64,000 nt of DNA from Lates calcarifer (Eukaryota; Chordata; Actinopteri; Centropomidae). How positions within the stretch are numbered: the stretch's first letter is position 1; each line of letters opens with the position of its first letter. Below are positions 1 through 29,400 of this stretch, piece after piece. The position numbers were made by a program, and so were the translations under genes. The notes under the pieces were generated by a model, which worked only from the letters and a program-made list of their open reading frames with translations, had not been told where the DNA came from and did no database searches. Location of the stretch: NCBI RefSeq assembly GCF_001640805.2, contig NC_066844.1, positions 1,358,008 through 1,422,007 on the forward strand, in the 5' to 3' direction.

Positions 1-3000
1 TCACATGCTGTGGAATAAAACATAAATCCTACTGCGTAGAACCAAAAGGTCTCTGCGTTAACACAGCACTGAGGTCTGCAGATAAAAAGAGGAATTATGT
101 TGTAGATTTGGTTGAAACATCAGCTCTGTATTTAAATATGATGCCGTCTGTTATCTCATTATCTGACTTAAATCAGAGTGAATGTGGTGATGACAGACTG
201 CCCTTATTTTCAGGTGGTAAAGAAAGGCCACATTCAATGTGAAGCAATACAGCAGAAAGGCCTTATACCACAGAGAGAGGAGGAGGTTAAGGGTCTGAAT
301 GAAGAATGAAGGTGTGTTCCTATAGATGGAAACCTAAGAATGGGTCTTTTCATATGGCCACTCATTCATCGGGATGGAGGGATGGAGGGAAAACGTGGCG
401 GGCGTCAGTGTTTTGGGCACGTGAATCTCTCAGTTTGAAGTTTCTCCCACATGATAGAGATTAGGAGCTCAGAGAGCGACTGGTCTTGTGTTTCTTCCCG
501 TCTCCTTCCTCCTCTCTCACACATGTTTGTCTTGTTAATGATGAGGAAGAGGAGGAGGAGGAGGAGAGGAAGGGAGAAAGAGTGCAGGAAGAGAGAGACA
601 CATGCCGTTCTGTTCCTGTCAGAATATGAGACACGTGAGGTATGAAGAGGAGGTGAAGGCCTCAGCCTGCAGCCCGGGTGGAGGCTCGGCTGGATGAAGG
701 ACCAGCTGCTGTAGAGTTACACAATAATGCTTAAAGTTTGGGCAAAATTTGCAAATACTGTGGTGTTCGTTCAGGAACACATCGATTACATAACTTCTCC
801 ATCGTCTTTTTTCATGTTTTTGGAGACATATTTGGTTCATTTTAACCCACGTTCATCAAAAACATTTCTGATATCACATTAGTGAAGCAATCTGCAAACT
901 GTGTCTGATGAAGCATCCAGACGTAACGCTGTACAAGGTGTCATCCGACCACAGAAATGTTCCGCTGCACGTCTGGAGGTAAAAGTGTTTACAGCTGCTC
1001 TGACTCCAGCAAACAAACAGTGACAAGAAGATAGAAGAAGTTCAATCCTGCCTACTTTCACTCCTCCACACAGCTGACCAACCACTACATGAAGTGGTCC
1101 TTAAACCAGGATCTAGTCTGAGTCCCATGAACCCACAGACAATGAAGAAAGAAGGTCCTGGTACAACGTCTGTGCTGATGAGAAGGAGCCATGTTAAGAA
1201 TGAGAAGTATGCACGACATGAAAAGAGAATGAAATTTTGGTTTGCTATAGAGTGACTCAGCCGTGTGGGAGGTCCTGTCATGCCTGTGTGATTATCCCCT
1301 GCTTCACTTGGTTGGAACAAAAGAGCTCCTCAGCTCTGCTTCGACCACACACTTAATTAATCAGAACTGCACTTCCAAAGATCAAACATACAGCAGGAAC
1401 AGAGAATCGGGTGATATCGGCTTTGTTGGTTTGTTGAGTTCTGCTGCTGCCAGACACTTTAATTAATTGGATTAACATAATGTGGACGAAGCTTTAAGGG
1501 ACAAAAGGACAAAGTACGAGGCAGGTGTGTCTGTCCTGGACCAGACCCAAAGGATTTCTGTCATCACTGCTCTGCAGCCTTCGTTTATCAAGTGTGGAGA
1601 ACAGGAGAAGATCAGAGGCAAAACAAAACACTCCGATCCTCTTTGGACTGAGAAGAGATTTTATACAAAGCTGCAGCAGTGATGAACTGATATTTGCAAA
1701 GTTTTAACTTCTACACACTTTTAAAATATATTAAAAGAGCATTAAGAGCATTCTCATGTTCTTTCCTAAATCTTTTCCCCATCAGCTTTGCTCATGTAAC
1801 TGTTCAGACTCAGAACTTGTCCTGCATCATGTCAGAGAAATGGAGGAGAGGATATTTAACAGTGAGTCAGCTGTTATAATGGATCTGTCATGTTCCCCTG
1901 GACAGAGACATGACCTTTTCTAATCCTTACTGAACAGCTGCTGCTGCACCAAAACATGACAAAAAAAACCTAATAAAACTTGATGATGATGATCTGGTGA
2001 ACAGAATATCTCCATCATCTCTTCCATCTTAGTTGATGATGACTGTGTCGTATTTAAGTTTATCATTTAGCCCAAGCTGAACTCAACTAGAAATGTATTG
2101 ACTCTTACATCACTCACAAAGCTCTGATGGTAAAGTCATTCAGAGAGGTGCTGTGGGAGCAGCTCCTGCTGCTGTTTCACTGCTGAACCACTGTGAATTA
2201 TTACAGTTACAGTCGAGTAACAAAGTGCCATTCACACAGCCGCTGCACCCAGAGATGAATCACACTTGGATTACGCTTCAGCTCCCATCATTTCACAGAA
2301 TATCGAGTTGAAAGCTGTTTCTCAGAGGATCAGATGGGAAGCAGACAGTGTTTCACTGCTGCTTTCTCTCACAACACTCCACCTTCAGCTCGCGTGTCCG
2401 TTCTCCAGAAAAAAACATCCTCCCACTCTCTGCACTCACTCCCCCGATCACGCTATAGCTCTATAAGGTTTTTTCTTTAAGGCATTCAGAGTTCATTTTC
2501 CACTCTTGGCTGTTTTATCCCCTCTCACAGTGACACTGAACTCATCATATATACAGAGATCAGTGAGGTGTAATTCTCCCTGATGGACCTGTAAGTTGTT
2601 CTGCATTTAAACACAGCTGGCGACGGATTTCCAGATTCTGTGTTTGATCAGCAGCACAAACCACAGTCTGACAGATGAGTGGGCAGTTTACTCTCTGAAG
2701 TTACTGTTTCCTCATTTATTAAAACTGATTGACCACAGAAAGATTAGAGGTGAAGGAGAGTTCTTTACTTCACGACAAACACCAAGCTGCTGTTTTTAGA
2801 GTCACACGTTCTGGGGTGTTTCAGTTTTAGTCTGAAACAGAAGAATAGATGTTTTCAAATTCACTGTTCTTCACTGTTTCCTAAATAATTTGAGGGCATT
2901 AGTGTGAAGTGGATTTAACTGATCGATAATTATAAATCACATATTTCTTATTATCTTGTTGTCAGGTGATTCCAGTGTACCCACTGAATATTCTGACCCA

Positions 3001-3160
3001 GTAAACATTACCAGAGCTTAACAGGAGAGAACACTGTGGCCCAGAGAAAAGCCTGTGACTTTAAAGTTGGACCAGAACTGATGTAAAAGCAGACGATCAG
3101 TTTCTGTTGTGATCTCCGCCTGATCATCAGACTGCAGACATTCACCTGAGGACAGTTCAG
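1..3160. other. Non-coding stretch downstream of rbpjl
   Basis: No exon of a recognisable family is seen on either strand. Reading frames here are short, lack splice-site context and resemble no family I know. A purine-rich (GGA)n-like tract lies at about 543-577. The right end must contain the rbpjl 3' UTR. On the minus strand AATAAA (2720-2715) is a possible poly(A) signal about 440 nt after the stop codon. In human, SDC4 lies beyond RBPJL on this side; nothing of it is visible here. Confidence 0.5.
2715..2720 (-). terminator. Candidate poly(A) signal of rbpjl
   Basis: AATAAA on the minus strand about 440 nt past the rbpjl stop codon. It is one of a few AT-rich candidates in the region, and no cleavage evidence is available. 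Confidence 0.3.
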
Positions 3161-19608
<16,448 letters not shown>

Positions 19609-22529
19609 GATGGGCGTGGCCTCTGCTGATTTCAGGAGGGGCTGCTCCTCAGGTCCATGGTCACTGTGCTTTCACAACAGGTTTTAAGATAACTTCAGTG
19701 TTAACTTTGAAAGAGCTCTTTGCATATGACTTTGTTGTGATGTGGCACAATTTTCAGCTATTATTACAGGGGAATAAACAATGGCTTCAGTGTCCTGTAT
19801 GATTCAATTCAGGCAGCTGTCGACTGAACAACAAGTTGGCTTTGAGTTGCAGCTTGATGGTCTGTTGAAATCAGATGCTCCTCTGCTGTTGGGTTCACTA
19901 TCTGCATAAACTCATCCTAAATCAACAAACAAATCTAACTGAGGACAATGCATCGTGCCTGTGGATGTCCCCAGTGAGAACTTTAACATGTGGTAAAAAC
20001 ATGTCAACACATCAATCTTCATTCATATTCACTCGCACAGCCAGTTTGACAATAACAGTACGATTCAGAACAATAAATAATCGTTTCCTTCCATTGTTCT
20101 TGGTTGAAACTGACCTGAAATCCAGTTGTCGTCGTGTAAGTTAAGATCCTCCTGTTGCTCCTCTCATCCTGGTTCACTGTGCTGCAGGTTCACTTTCTAT
20201 CCATCCACATGTTCCATATGTCGACGCACAGACGGTTTCACCAGAGTTAAAACATGCCGAACGTCCGTCAGTCAGTCAGTCAGTCCGTCACGATGCTTCC
20301 ACTGCACCTTACAGTCAGTCTACAGTAAGAGAGGCTTTGGTGAAACAGATATTTAAGTGTGTGTGTGTCTGCACATGTTTGCACTCCATCCCGGACCTGT
20401 TATCTGACCACTGGTCTCGGTGTGTGTGTGTGTGTGTGTATTACTGCATCTCTCGGTGTGTGTGGATAAGGAGATAATCACCTGTTGCTGGACGGCTGGT
20501 TTCTCACACACACCTTTCTCTTTAGCAAACACTGCAGATATGTGCAGGCCGCTGTGTTTTATTTTAACATTTCTGTCTCACTTTGTTTTCATCAACTTAT
20601 CTGATCGGCTGAAAATGCAAAGCAAGTCGTTTTCTGACAGCTGCTCTTTGCTTTTTATTATTCTTACTCACACAGAACACTTTGCAGACAATATACAGGC
20701 AAAAATACAAGCTACATGAAAATTTACCACACTTACATTTTTATCGATAGCCCTGTTACAGTTGTTTAAGTAACTGACTGTGTTTGTTGTTGTTTACCTG
20801 CTGATTTTTATTTTTAATACAAGATACTGCAGAAACAAGATAACACCACTGACACAGTCATCTGTGCAGGATTAGTGAATTTCTAAAAACCCTCTGATAA
20901 TGACAAGAAATGAAAACAGCAGCAGTTAATAGGATCGTGGTGAAATAGTGTCAGAGGACAAACTGAAACTCAGCATCATTTGTGTCTCTACATATGACGC
21001 ATGTGAAGCAGCTACTTAGGATCATCAAATACTGTTTATGTTTCTATGATGGTTTTAGGTAAAGCAACAGACTGTAGCACTGTGCCCAAGACAAATCTTC
21101 CCTCTGGGACGATAAAGTTCATCTTACCTGACTTCACCTCACCTCACCTTATTTCTAAGGTGAAGGTTGTTAAGTTTGCAGCCTCAGAGTAACAAAGGTT
21201 CATGTTCACCTTCAGCCACCTTTATCCTACAGTCTGACGTGTCCTGCAGAGTCTCTGTGGGTTTCAGTTACAGACGCTGCTAAAAACATTACAATCTGAT
21301 GAAAACAAACAGCAGGACTCAACAAGATGCCTGTGTTTTCTATCAGTCAGCGGAGAGAAAAACGATAAAGACAACAGCCATGGTGACCATTCCAAAAACA
21401 CCAGCAGCTTCTGCTATTTACTGCCAACTCTGACCAATGTTGAAATGACCAACTATTGAGATATTCTGTGAAAGAGATTTGTTTTGTTTAAGCTGAGGTC
21501 AGACGCCAGAGGAACAGTTTGATGTCACATCAGTCAAACTCAATCGAGCAGCGATGGAAACGCTTTGGAGAAGTTAGGGAAAGAACTCATCCAAACAAAG
21601 CTGAAAAATAATTTGTGCTTTGATTGAAATATGTCAGGTCTCTACCTGCCTTGGCCATACATGAACACGAGATCTGAATTTCTCATTCCTGTGTTCGATC
21701 AAATTTGTTCAACTGCAATAAATTTAGGAAAAATGGAGCCAAGACAGAAAAACTCTACTTTCCAAATAAAGTCACAGTTTATAAATGAGGTTTTTATTTC
21801 TATTTACTTGTTTCTCAACTGGGAAGTTTCCTGAAATACAATATCCCTATGACAGGAGAGACCTGGTCTGGTTTTCACTGCACAAATGATTGATCAACAG
21901 AAAATCAATCAGCAGTCGTTAAAAAACAATACGTCATTTTTAAATCATAAATGCCAAAAATCTTTAAATGTAATCTTCTTAGTGACTGCTTTCCTCTGAC
22001 ATACACAGGAGTAAATTAAATATCTTAATCACACGATTAAGATGATAATTTCGATGAAACGTCTTCTCTCACCTGCTCCAGCTGTAACAGTATAATCTGT
22101 TCTGCAGAAGCCACAGAGTGATGTTGGAGTCAGGTGAGAGCTACCTCTGTCCACTGACTGGAGTTTGAGGGGACATCCGGAGCCTGTGCACAGGAAATCT
22201 GGAAAATGCATTAACATGTCCTGCTCCCTAGGGGGCAGCACTAACAGGAACTCCAGGCCTGTTATGTTCTGTTGTTTGAGCTGATGCCTCTTGATAGAAA
22301 ACAGAAAAGTGTGATCAGTGCAAAGATGCCAAAACATGTGGCTTTTCCCTTGTCTTTTTACCCCAGTCTCTGCTCATTCTCCCTGTAATGAAGCGACCAC
22401 TGATCCTCTGGACTTTATTTTGTTCAGATTAACTGGATTTAACAGCGAATACGACTAAAAACTGGAGCCAGAAGTGTTAAAGTGTCTGAGGGGAAGGACA
22501 GATGTCTTTAAAGTGTCCTGGAACAGGCC

Positions 22530-22785
22530 TGAAGTATAAATTTGAGATACTTGTACTTCACATGAGTTTTTCTGCTTCATTTCAGAGGGAAATATTGAAC
22601 TTTTTACTTTACCACATTTCTCTGACAGCAGGAGGAACTACGAAGATTTTATAAAACCATTCTGCCCAACGAGTACTTTTACTGTTGGTACTTAACGTGC
22701 ATTGAAATCATAATACTCTTGTACTTTTACTCAAGTAAAATGACTTTTACTTCCACAGAGATGAGTACTTTTTCCACCACGGTCC
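22530..22785. repeat. Dispersed teleost repeat
   Basis: Contains cttgtacttttactcaagta and, at the end, gagtactttttccaccac. These phrases recur very often in fish intergenic DNA and mark a dispersed repeat. The family was not determined. Confidence 0.55.
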
Positions 22786-23529
22786 CATTGATTTGCCTGT
22801 GCATTACATTTCATCTATTCGCCGCTGACAGGCCGACGGGAGCTGGAAAGTTCCAATAAAGCTGATTTTGAGTTTGACCTTTTATCCTCCTGAAGCTCTG
22901 CTGCAACAAAAATCAGACCGGAGGAAATCCAGCGGTTTATTTTTACTGCCTGGACTTTAGAAGACCTTTTAAGAAACAGCCACTGTTTCGTTTGTCGTGG
23001 TAATCCCACATTCATGCCAACGTCAACAACTGCTGCTGCTCTTTGACTCCTTTTTAACAACTGGCTCTGTAAACTGTGCGGTCGGTTAACACTCCAGTAT
23101 GTGGCATCAAACGGCTCCCTGACATTTAGCTGCTGGTCTTTTTACAGTTAAAGCATTTTTTCATTCAGATTAGGCACAAGTAAAAAGGTCGTCCACTTAA
23201 TTACTCTGTAATTTCATGCAGTAGTTACACACTGTAATAAGTTCTATTAATAAAACATCTCATCTTATTCCAAACAGTAGCAAGGCAGCAGACACCGTTT
23301 TAATTTGTTTGAAGAGTTAATTGAGGGAAATCAGATCTCCATTTCTATATTTAACAACCAGGCTAAGAAACACACACAAGTTCAAGCAGCAGCCGTCACC
23401 ACCGTCCAGTCAATGAAATGTTTAACGAGAAAATATTAGTTCAGAGCTGAAAGATTCTCTTTGTGGATAATTATAGAACATATGTTGGTCTGTGGCCTGC
23501 GCCGAGGGCGAGCACTGATATGTGAGAGT

Positions 23530-23548
23530 GTGTGTGTAGGGGTCTCTG

Positions 23549-23629
<81 letters not shown>

Positions 23630-23775
23630 GCACGTGCCGAGCAGCAGCAGGATTGTAGTAGATTGTTGTGTGGTGAGTGGACGGAGAGGGAGACAGGAAG
23701 GAGTTGGGGGGATGGACGTGGGGGTGTTGGTTACTGCCATTAAGCTACAGAAAGTTATACTGAGGACTCTTTGTC

Positions 23776-23812
<37 letters not shown>
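23530..23812. repeat. Long (GT)n and (CA)n microsatellites
   Basis: A (GT)n tract of roughly 80 nt with one GGTG interruption (about 23547-23629) and a (CA)n tract (about 23779-23811). Long Cys/Val frames over this segment are repeat translations. Confidence 0.95.
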
Positions 23813-24076
23813 TCATGGTTAAACAGCCTCAGGCTTCAGATTCATCTCATAAGACCTGGAATGAGACCAAACTCTGAAACAGACTGATACATTGAAAACT
23901 CTCTGATAAGCTTTTGTGTGTTTTCATTTCTTTTCCAAATGTCATACTTTTCTTTGGCAGTAGCTCTGTGGCTCTGTCAGTGTTCATTTGAAGGATATGA
24001 ATGATATGTTCTTCATAACCCTCAGCCAACACTTTCAAAAATACAGTCTGTCATTGTATATTACATAACGAAGTCT

Positions 24077-24240
24077 CAGTGGCCACTTTATTAGATACAC
24101 CTGTACAGTCTAACTCAATCCAGTATTAATCTAGAAACACTTATCATATCACTGCATTTACACAGTTACAACAATGTCAGTGCAGGGCTGTTGTATTGGA
24201 CTGCACTGGACTGTACATGTGCACCTAATAAAGTGTGTGG
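24077..24240. mobile_element. MITE-like element with terminal inverted repeats
   Basis: The left end cagtggccactttattagat and the right end gcacctaataaagtgtgtgg are imperfect inverted copies. Both inner flanks carry a tgtaca-containing segment in opposite orientation. The roughly 164-bp body has no coding capacity, as expected for a non-autonomous DNA element. The end motif is one I recognise as widespread in fish genomes; superfamily not assigned. Confidence 0.6.
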
Positions 24241-26349
24241 AGATGTTTGCAGATCTACAGTGAATTCTCATGAGAATAAATGAATAAAAACACAGAGGAC
24301 ATCCTGTTAGTCTGAGAGTTCCTCTGGTCTGGGAGGAGCTAGTTTTGCTCTCGAGGTGGGATTGGATTAATCATGATGGGACCTCAGGTATCAGCAAATA
24401 CTGAACTATTATCAGAGAATAAAGTTCTAAATATCTAAGAAATTCACTGGATGCATGAAATAACATATCACAAAGCCAGCTCATATTAGCCTGGTTAGAA
24501 TAAGAAGCTGCACAAACACTGGAAATAATTTAATAATAGTAAGTGAGGCTTCTGTCTGATGATGAACAAGTCCCATCAGAGTGTGATGAAGTAATTTCAG
24601 TCTGTTCCTGCTGCAGATCAAAGGGAGAGGAGGAGGAAAGTCTCCTGATGTTATTCAGAGCTGGAGAGATGGAGTAAAGAACATAAAAGCATAGAAATAC
24701 CTGAATGAAAGAAAACTAACCAGTCGGGCTGTGGGCCTGAGAATGAGAATTGTTCATCAGGTGAGGATGAATACAGTTCCAAAAACACTCACCTTTTGTT
24801 TTAGTCTGACCACATTTCTAGGAGCAGTACTGTAAGTCATTAAATGATCATAAAAACATGAGGAGTAAGTGCTACATGGGACCTTTGACCAACGTTAAGA
24901 CCGTGGATAATGCATTCTGTACAGGTCATCACCAAAATGTAGAAGACATTACCGCAGCCTATATTAGGTAAAAGCATGAATGATGTGCTCCAAATGTTTG
25001 GCCGACCTCCTGTTCCCTGCAGAGATGCTCCTGAAAACATGTGCAAGAAATGAGAGAAAGAGGGAGAGAGCGAGGGACCGTGAAGAAAGACAACGAGACA
25101 AACAGAGACACAAACAGAGAAAAGAGCCTTTGTGCTCTCACATCTGTTGACTCATTACTGCGACCTGAGCCAGGGATGACCACAGGCTCTGGCTGCCAGT
25201 CAAGACAGCGATAAACCCCCTGGAGGACCCCTCTCTGTGGACCTAAAGAAAGAGTGGTGGCTTTCATGCTGCCTGTTTGAATTGACCAAGTGCCCTGAAC
25301 ATAAACACCCGTCAGACATTATCATTATCCCTGTGCTGCTGCTGCTGATAGCCTGCAGGGAAACGGACAGACACACAGGCAGATTAGGGACTGAGTGTTT
25401 ACCCACAGCCTTCTATTAGCAGAAACTGCTGTGCACCTTATCCAGGTGTTTGTAGCCGAGTGTTTTACGATGGGGCAGGACTGGAATGTCCCACTGCAGC
25501 ACACGCCCGTCATCGTCATTATGATGACTTTACAAAGACACACACACACAGACAAGGAATTTCCTGGTGTTTCTAAACTCGGATGAGCGATTAGAGCGTG
25601 TAGAAACACCAGTGAGCCGACAATAGATTGAGCATCACATGCTCAGTCTGTCATTAGACACTCAAAGGGAAAAACACTGGCAGCGTTAGCAGGTATGAAG
25701 TACACTAAATAAAATGTGCTCTGTGTTCACTGACTTGATGTTGGACAGAATCTGCATAAAGTTCTCCAGATCAAATGACAGAACACGTCTCTTGCAGCCG
25801 CTCTCCAGAACAACATGTTTACATGTTCTCTGATCTGATTCATGAGCCTTTCAATGCACTTTCTGATCTGACAGCACTATGGTTAAGATAGAAGAAAATC
25901 ATGGTTTGGATTTAAATAACTACTCAGTTATGGTTAGGGAACAATCATGGTTATAATTACAAGAAACCATCAACTGTCAGTTTAAAATAGGAATGGGAAG
26001 GTCCTACATTTTGTTAACCCATCCATTCACCCCTCTGTGGCTCTATAACGTCACCTGAGTTCTTCCTTTGCTCACACAGAGTCTCCAGCCTCCACTTTAC
26101 TGCCTCTATTCACAGGACAGAGTGGTATCCCATCGCAAAACCAATCTGCCTCATACAGCCTTTAAAATGCTAAAGAACAGTGCAGTATATGTCACCTAGA
26201 TATCTGTGAGTGTAAATCAGAAATACCCTGTGTCTTACTAAAGAACACTTCAGCAGGAGTAAACCCATGTCCTATCACGTTACCACAAATAACCTCTGCC
26301 TTTCTCCCTGCTCTCCCCCCATCTCACCCGTCATCTCTCCCCCTCACAG

Positions 26350-26418
26350 TTTGATCCAGTTCCAGCCGAGTCCAGCTGTGATCAGCCCGTCTGTTAGATT
26401 GGTATCATCAGGATAAAG
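26350..26418 (+). promoter_or_regulatory. matn4: matn4 5' UTR segment with upstream acceptor
   Basis: A pyrimidine-rich tract ending ctcacag at 26349 forms a convincing splice acceptor 69 nt before the matn4 ATG. A non-coding first exon, and hence the promoter, probably lies upstream in the intergenic region. Confidence 0.55.
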
Positions 26419-29400
26419 ATGAGACAGCTCAGAGCACTTTGTGGATTCATTCTCCTGACCCTGGCCGTCCTCGCCGCCGCCAGGCCAAAAGCAGGTCAGT
26501 CTGCCGCCACTGTGAGAAAAAATGTTCAAGACAAAAGAAAGACTGTTTTTATTGCCTTCCTCCCAAAGCATTTCTAGGATTCAACTGGTTTAAGAACACA
26601 GGAACAGAAACAGATCTTTGTGAAAAAGAAAAAACGTGAACAACTTTGTATTTTGTGCATTTTAATTATCACTCTTAGGAATAAGATATAGTAGAATATT
26701 TTAAAAAGAACTCCTTTGGGTGTGAATTAACTCGTGAACTCTGAGCTTTCAGAAACTTCCCACTCAGAGTCACAGCCATGAGAACTACACAGGACTCTGT
26801 TCACAAGCATATGAATCTTGTCTTTACCTAAAGGTATTAATGTTTTGGGACATATCAGAAGTGTACATTTGGCTGGGGTTTCCATTATATCTGCAGCTGA
26901 AGGTAGACTTGATTTATATGCCCAGACAACGAGGAAGACATATTTATAAGAGGTTAGAAACCAGCCGCTGCTCATGTGGGTTAGAAACTGAAGATGGAAT
27001 CCCACGTCTGCTTTTACTGACACAGTCTCTTCTGTTGTGACTCCCAGTTTAGCCTTTGTGAGGAAATTCTGGATGAGCATTAATCAAACAGTCCTCTTCC
27101 AGCTCATAAAGCTACACCGCAAACACAGGCTCACCTCATACCTCATTCACGACTGCTGCGTTTTTGAACCGAGATGATGTTACACCCTGAGAGCGCGTTC
27201 ACAGTGACGCCGACAAATTAAAGACTAAAACAGGTGCCGTGCAGCAGCTCAAGTCGTGGAGGAGAGAGTTCAGGTGGTAAATAATGTGAAAGTTACACCG
27301 GTGTGTGAGGAAGGCCTCCGCTGCTGCTCTGTTCCAGACAAAGGTAAAACTGAAAAGCACACACACATACCTACGATGACAGGCAGACGTTTTTAAATCC
27401 ACAGAAGAAGAAAGAATCAGTTATCCTTCCATGTAGGTTATTGTATGTTCAGCAGGGGACAGTATTCATAGCAGTGTTGTTCCTGAGGAGACACTTCATT
27501 ACTCCCACCTAAAGGATATGACTGATCCTGTTTTATATTTTTCTTATTGTCGACAAATCCAATGAAAACACCAAAACCTACAACTCTAAAACTCTCTGAC
27601 ATCCTTCACCTGTCTGTGGCTCACTGGTTCCTAATGAAGATGTAAATTCAACTTGTTGAAAATATAATGTGGATCATTTCTGCTCTTACTCTTTCTCCCA
27701 GGTCCTGAGCAGAAATGTAAGTCTGGTCCCGTGGACCTGGTCTTCCTCATCGACAGCTCCCGCAGCGTTAGGCCACATGAGTTTGAGACCATGAGGAAGT
27801 TCATGATTGACATCCTCAACACCCTGGATATTGGACCCAACGCCACCAGAGTGGGAGTGGTTCAGTACTCCAGCCAGGTAATGTAGGCACCCGGCATCCA
27901 GATCTTCATCCATGTTAAACTCATCAAATCATTTAATTTTCCTCATCATTCTGTTTCTCCTCCTACCTCTTCTTCTTTTTGTTAGTTACAAAACGGTGAG
28001 TCAGCTTTTAGACAAGGTGAACCTCTAATTAATATCAGAACGGTCAATTACTCCTGATTTTACTCAAAATAGAAATAACAGACTGATCTCTTTTTTAAGA
28101 AAGGACCGTGTGAAAACAGGAAGCTCATCACACCGTTTCATTTTTCTTTTTGGAAACCCTCTTTTCCTCCTCTTCCCCCTCTAACTCTGTTATGTTTTCA
28201 GTCCTGACAGTGACAACAACACTTGTCTCAATAAAAATGATGAGTGGACTTTCTGTCTGCTGACTCTCTGTTTCACCTCTGTCCTCTGTCGTCTGCAGGT
28301 CCGCAGTGAGTTCTCTCTGAAGACGCACAGCAGGCTGGAGACCATGGTGAAAGGCATCAATCAGATCATTCCTCTCGCTCAAGGCACCATGACCGGGCTC
28401 GCCATCAGATACGTGATGAATGCGGCCTTCACCGCAGAGGAGGGAGACAGGCCAAAGGTACTGGAGGCCAAACTGTCTCAACAGACTAGAAAATTCAACA
28501 GCAGTTATTTGACGAGGAATCCTGTTTTAGTACATATCTGATTCTAGTCAATAAAAATGCGTTGTGACAGACACTGAGCCAACTGATCAAATCTGTTTAA
28601 CTCATTAAACAGAGTGATGTGGCTGAATGTGTTGGATACTGATCTGACCTCCTGCAGCTGTTCCCTCTGATCCTGACGTTTTCTTCCCCTCAGGTCCCCA
28701 ACGTGGCCGTGATCGTGACAGACGGACGTCCTCAGGACCGCGTGGCGGAGGTGGCAGCTGAGGCCAGAGAGAAAGGCATCGAGATCTACGCTGTGGGGGT
28801 GGCCAGGGCCGACATGACATCACTGAGAGCCATGGCATCCCCGCCATTCGAAGACCACGTCTTCCTGGTGGAGTCGTTCGATCTGATTCACCAGTTTGGA
28901 CTGCAGTTCCAGGACAAGCTCTGTGGTGAGACTGAAGGGGAAAGGAAATAACCTCACTGTCTATAAAAACCCATCGTTTAGATTTAACATTTTAATGACT
29001 GTATTTGCCAAAACCATTTTTCACAGCCGGACCTTTAAAACACTCAAAACTGGCAAGACAAACATGCCGTCCCAACATTTCACTGGTGGTTTACTTTGAC
29101 TTGGTTTGGATGAGTTGAATAATGTCAGGTTTCATTATTATTTCATTATTTATTTTTTTACAAAATTAAATCGTTTTACTGGAATATGAAAACTTAAAAC
29201 CCTCAGTCTCCAAAACCACATTAAAGACAGATAAAAAATAAGGCTTATAAAACACCTGACCAATGAGACGACTGATTCACATTCTTGTGAAATTCTCCGT
29301 CAGTGAAAAGCTTCACTTTTTATGCCACTAATGGATTACTTTTATTTGAAGTCACCTCAACATAAGACAAGTAAAAACCTGCAGCCAAGTCTCTGTAACT

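Larger units (their letters stand above)
19673..26349. other. Intergenic region between rbpjl and matn4
   Basis: About 6.7 kb between the two divergent genes, presumably holding both promoters. No coding exon recognised. It contains several GT/AC tracts, a TIR-bearing MITE-like element (24077-24240) and a dispersed repeat (22530-22785). (GTCA)n occurs at about 20268-20288. Confidence 0.55.

Noticed and set aside
451..3160. Several 60-90 codon frames left of rbpjl
   Set aside because: All are short, without flanking splice sites or a recognisable motif; consistent with chance.
23436..23822. Long open frames rich in Cys/Val or His/Thr
   Set aside because: They are translations of (GT)n/(CA)n microsatellites in several frames; the same applies near 7385-8046, 35886-36107, 42538-42729 and 47097-47370.
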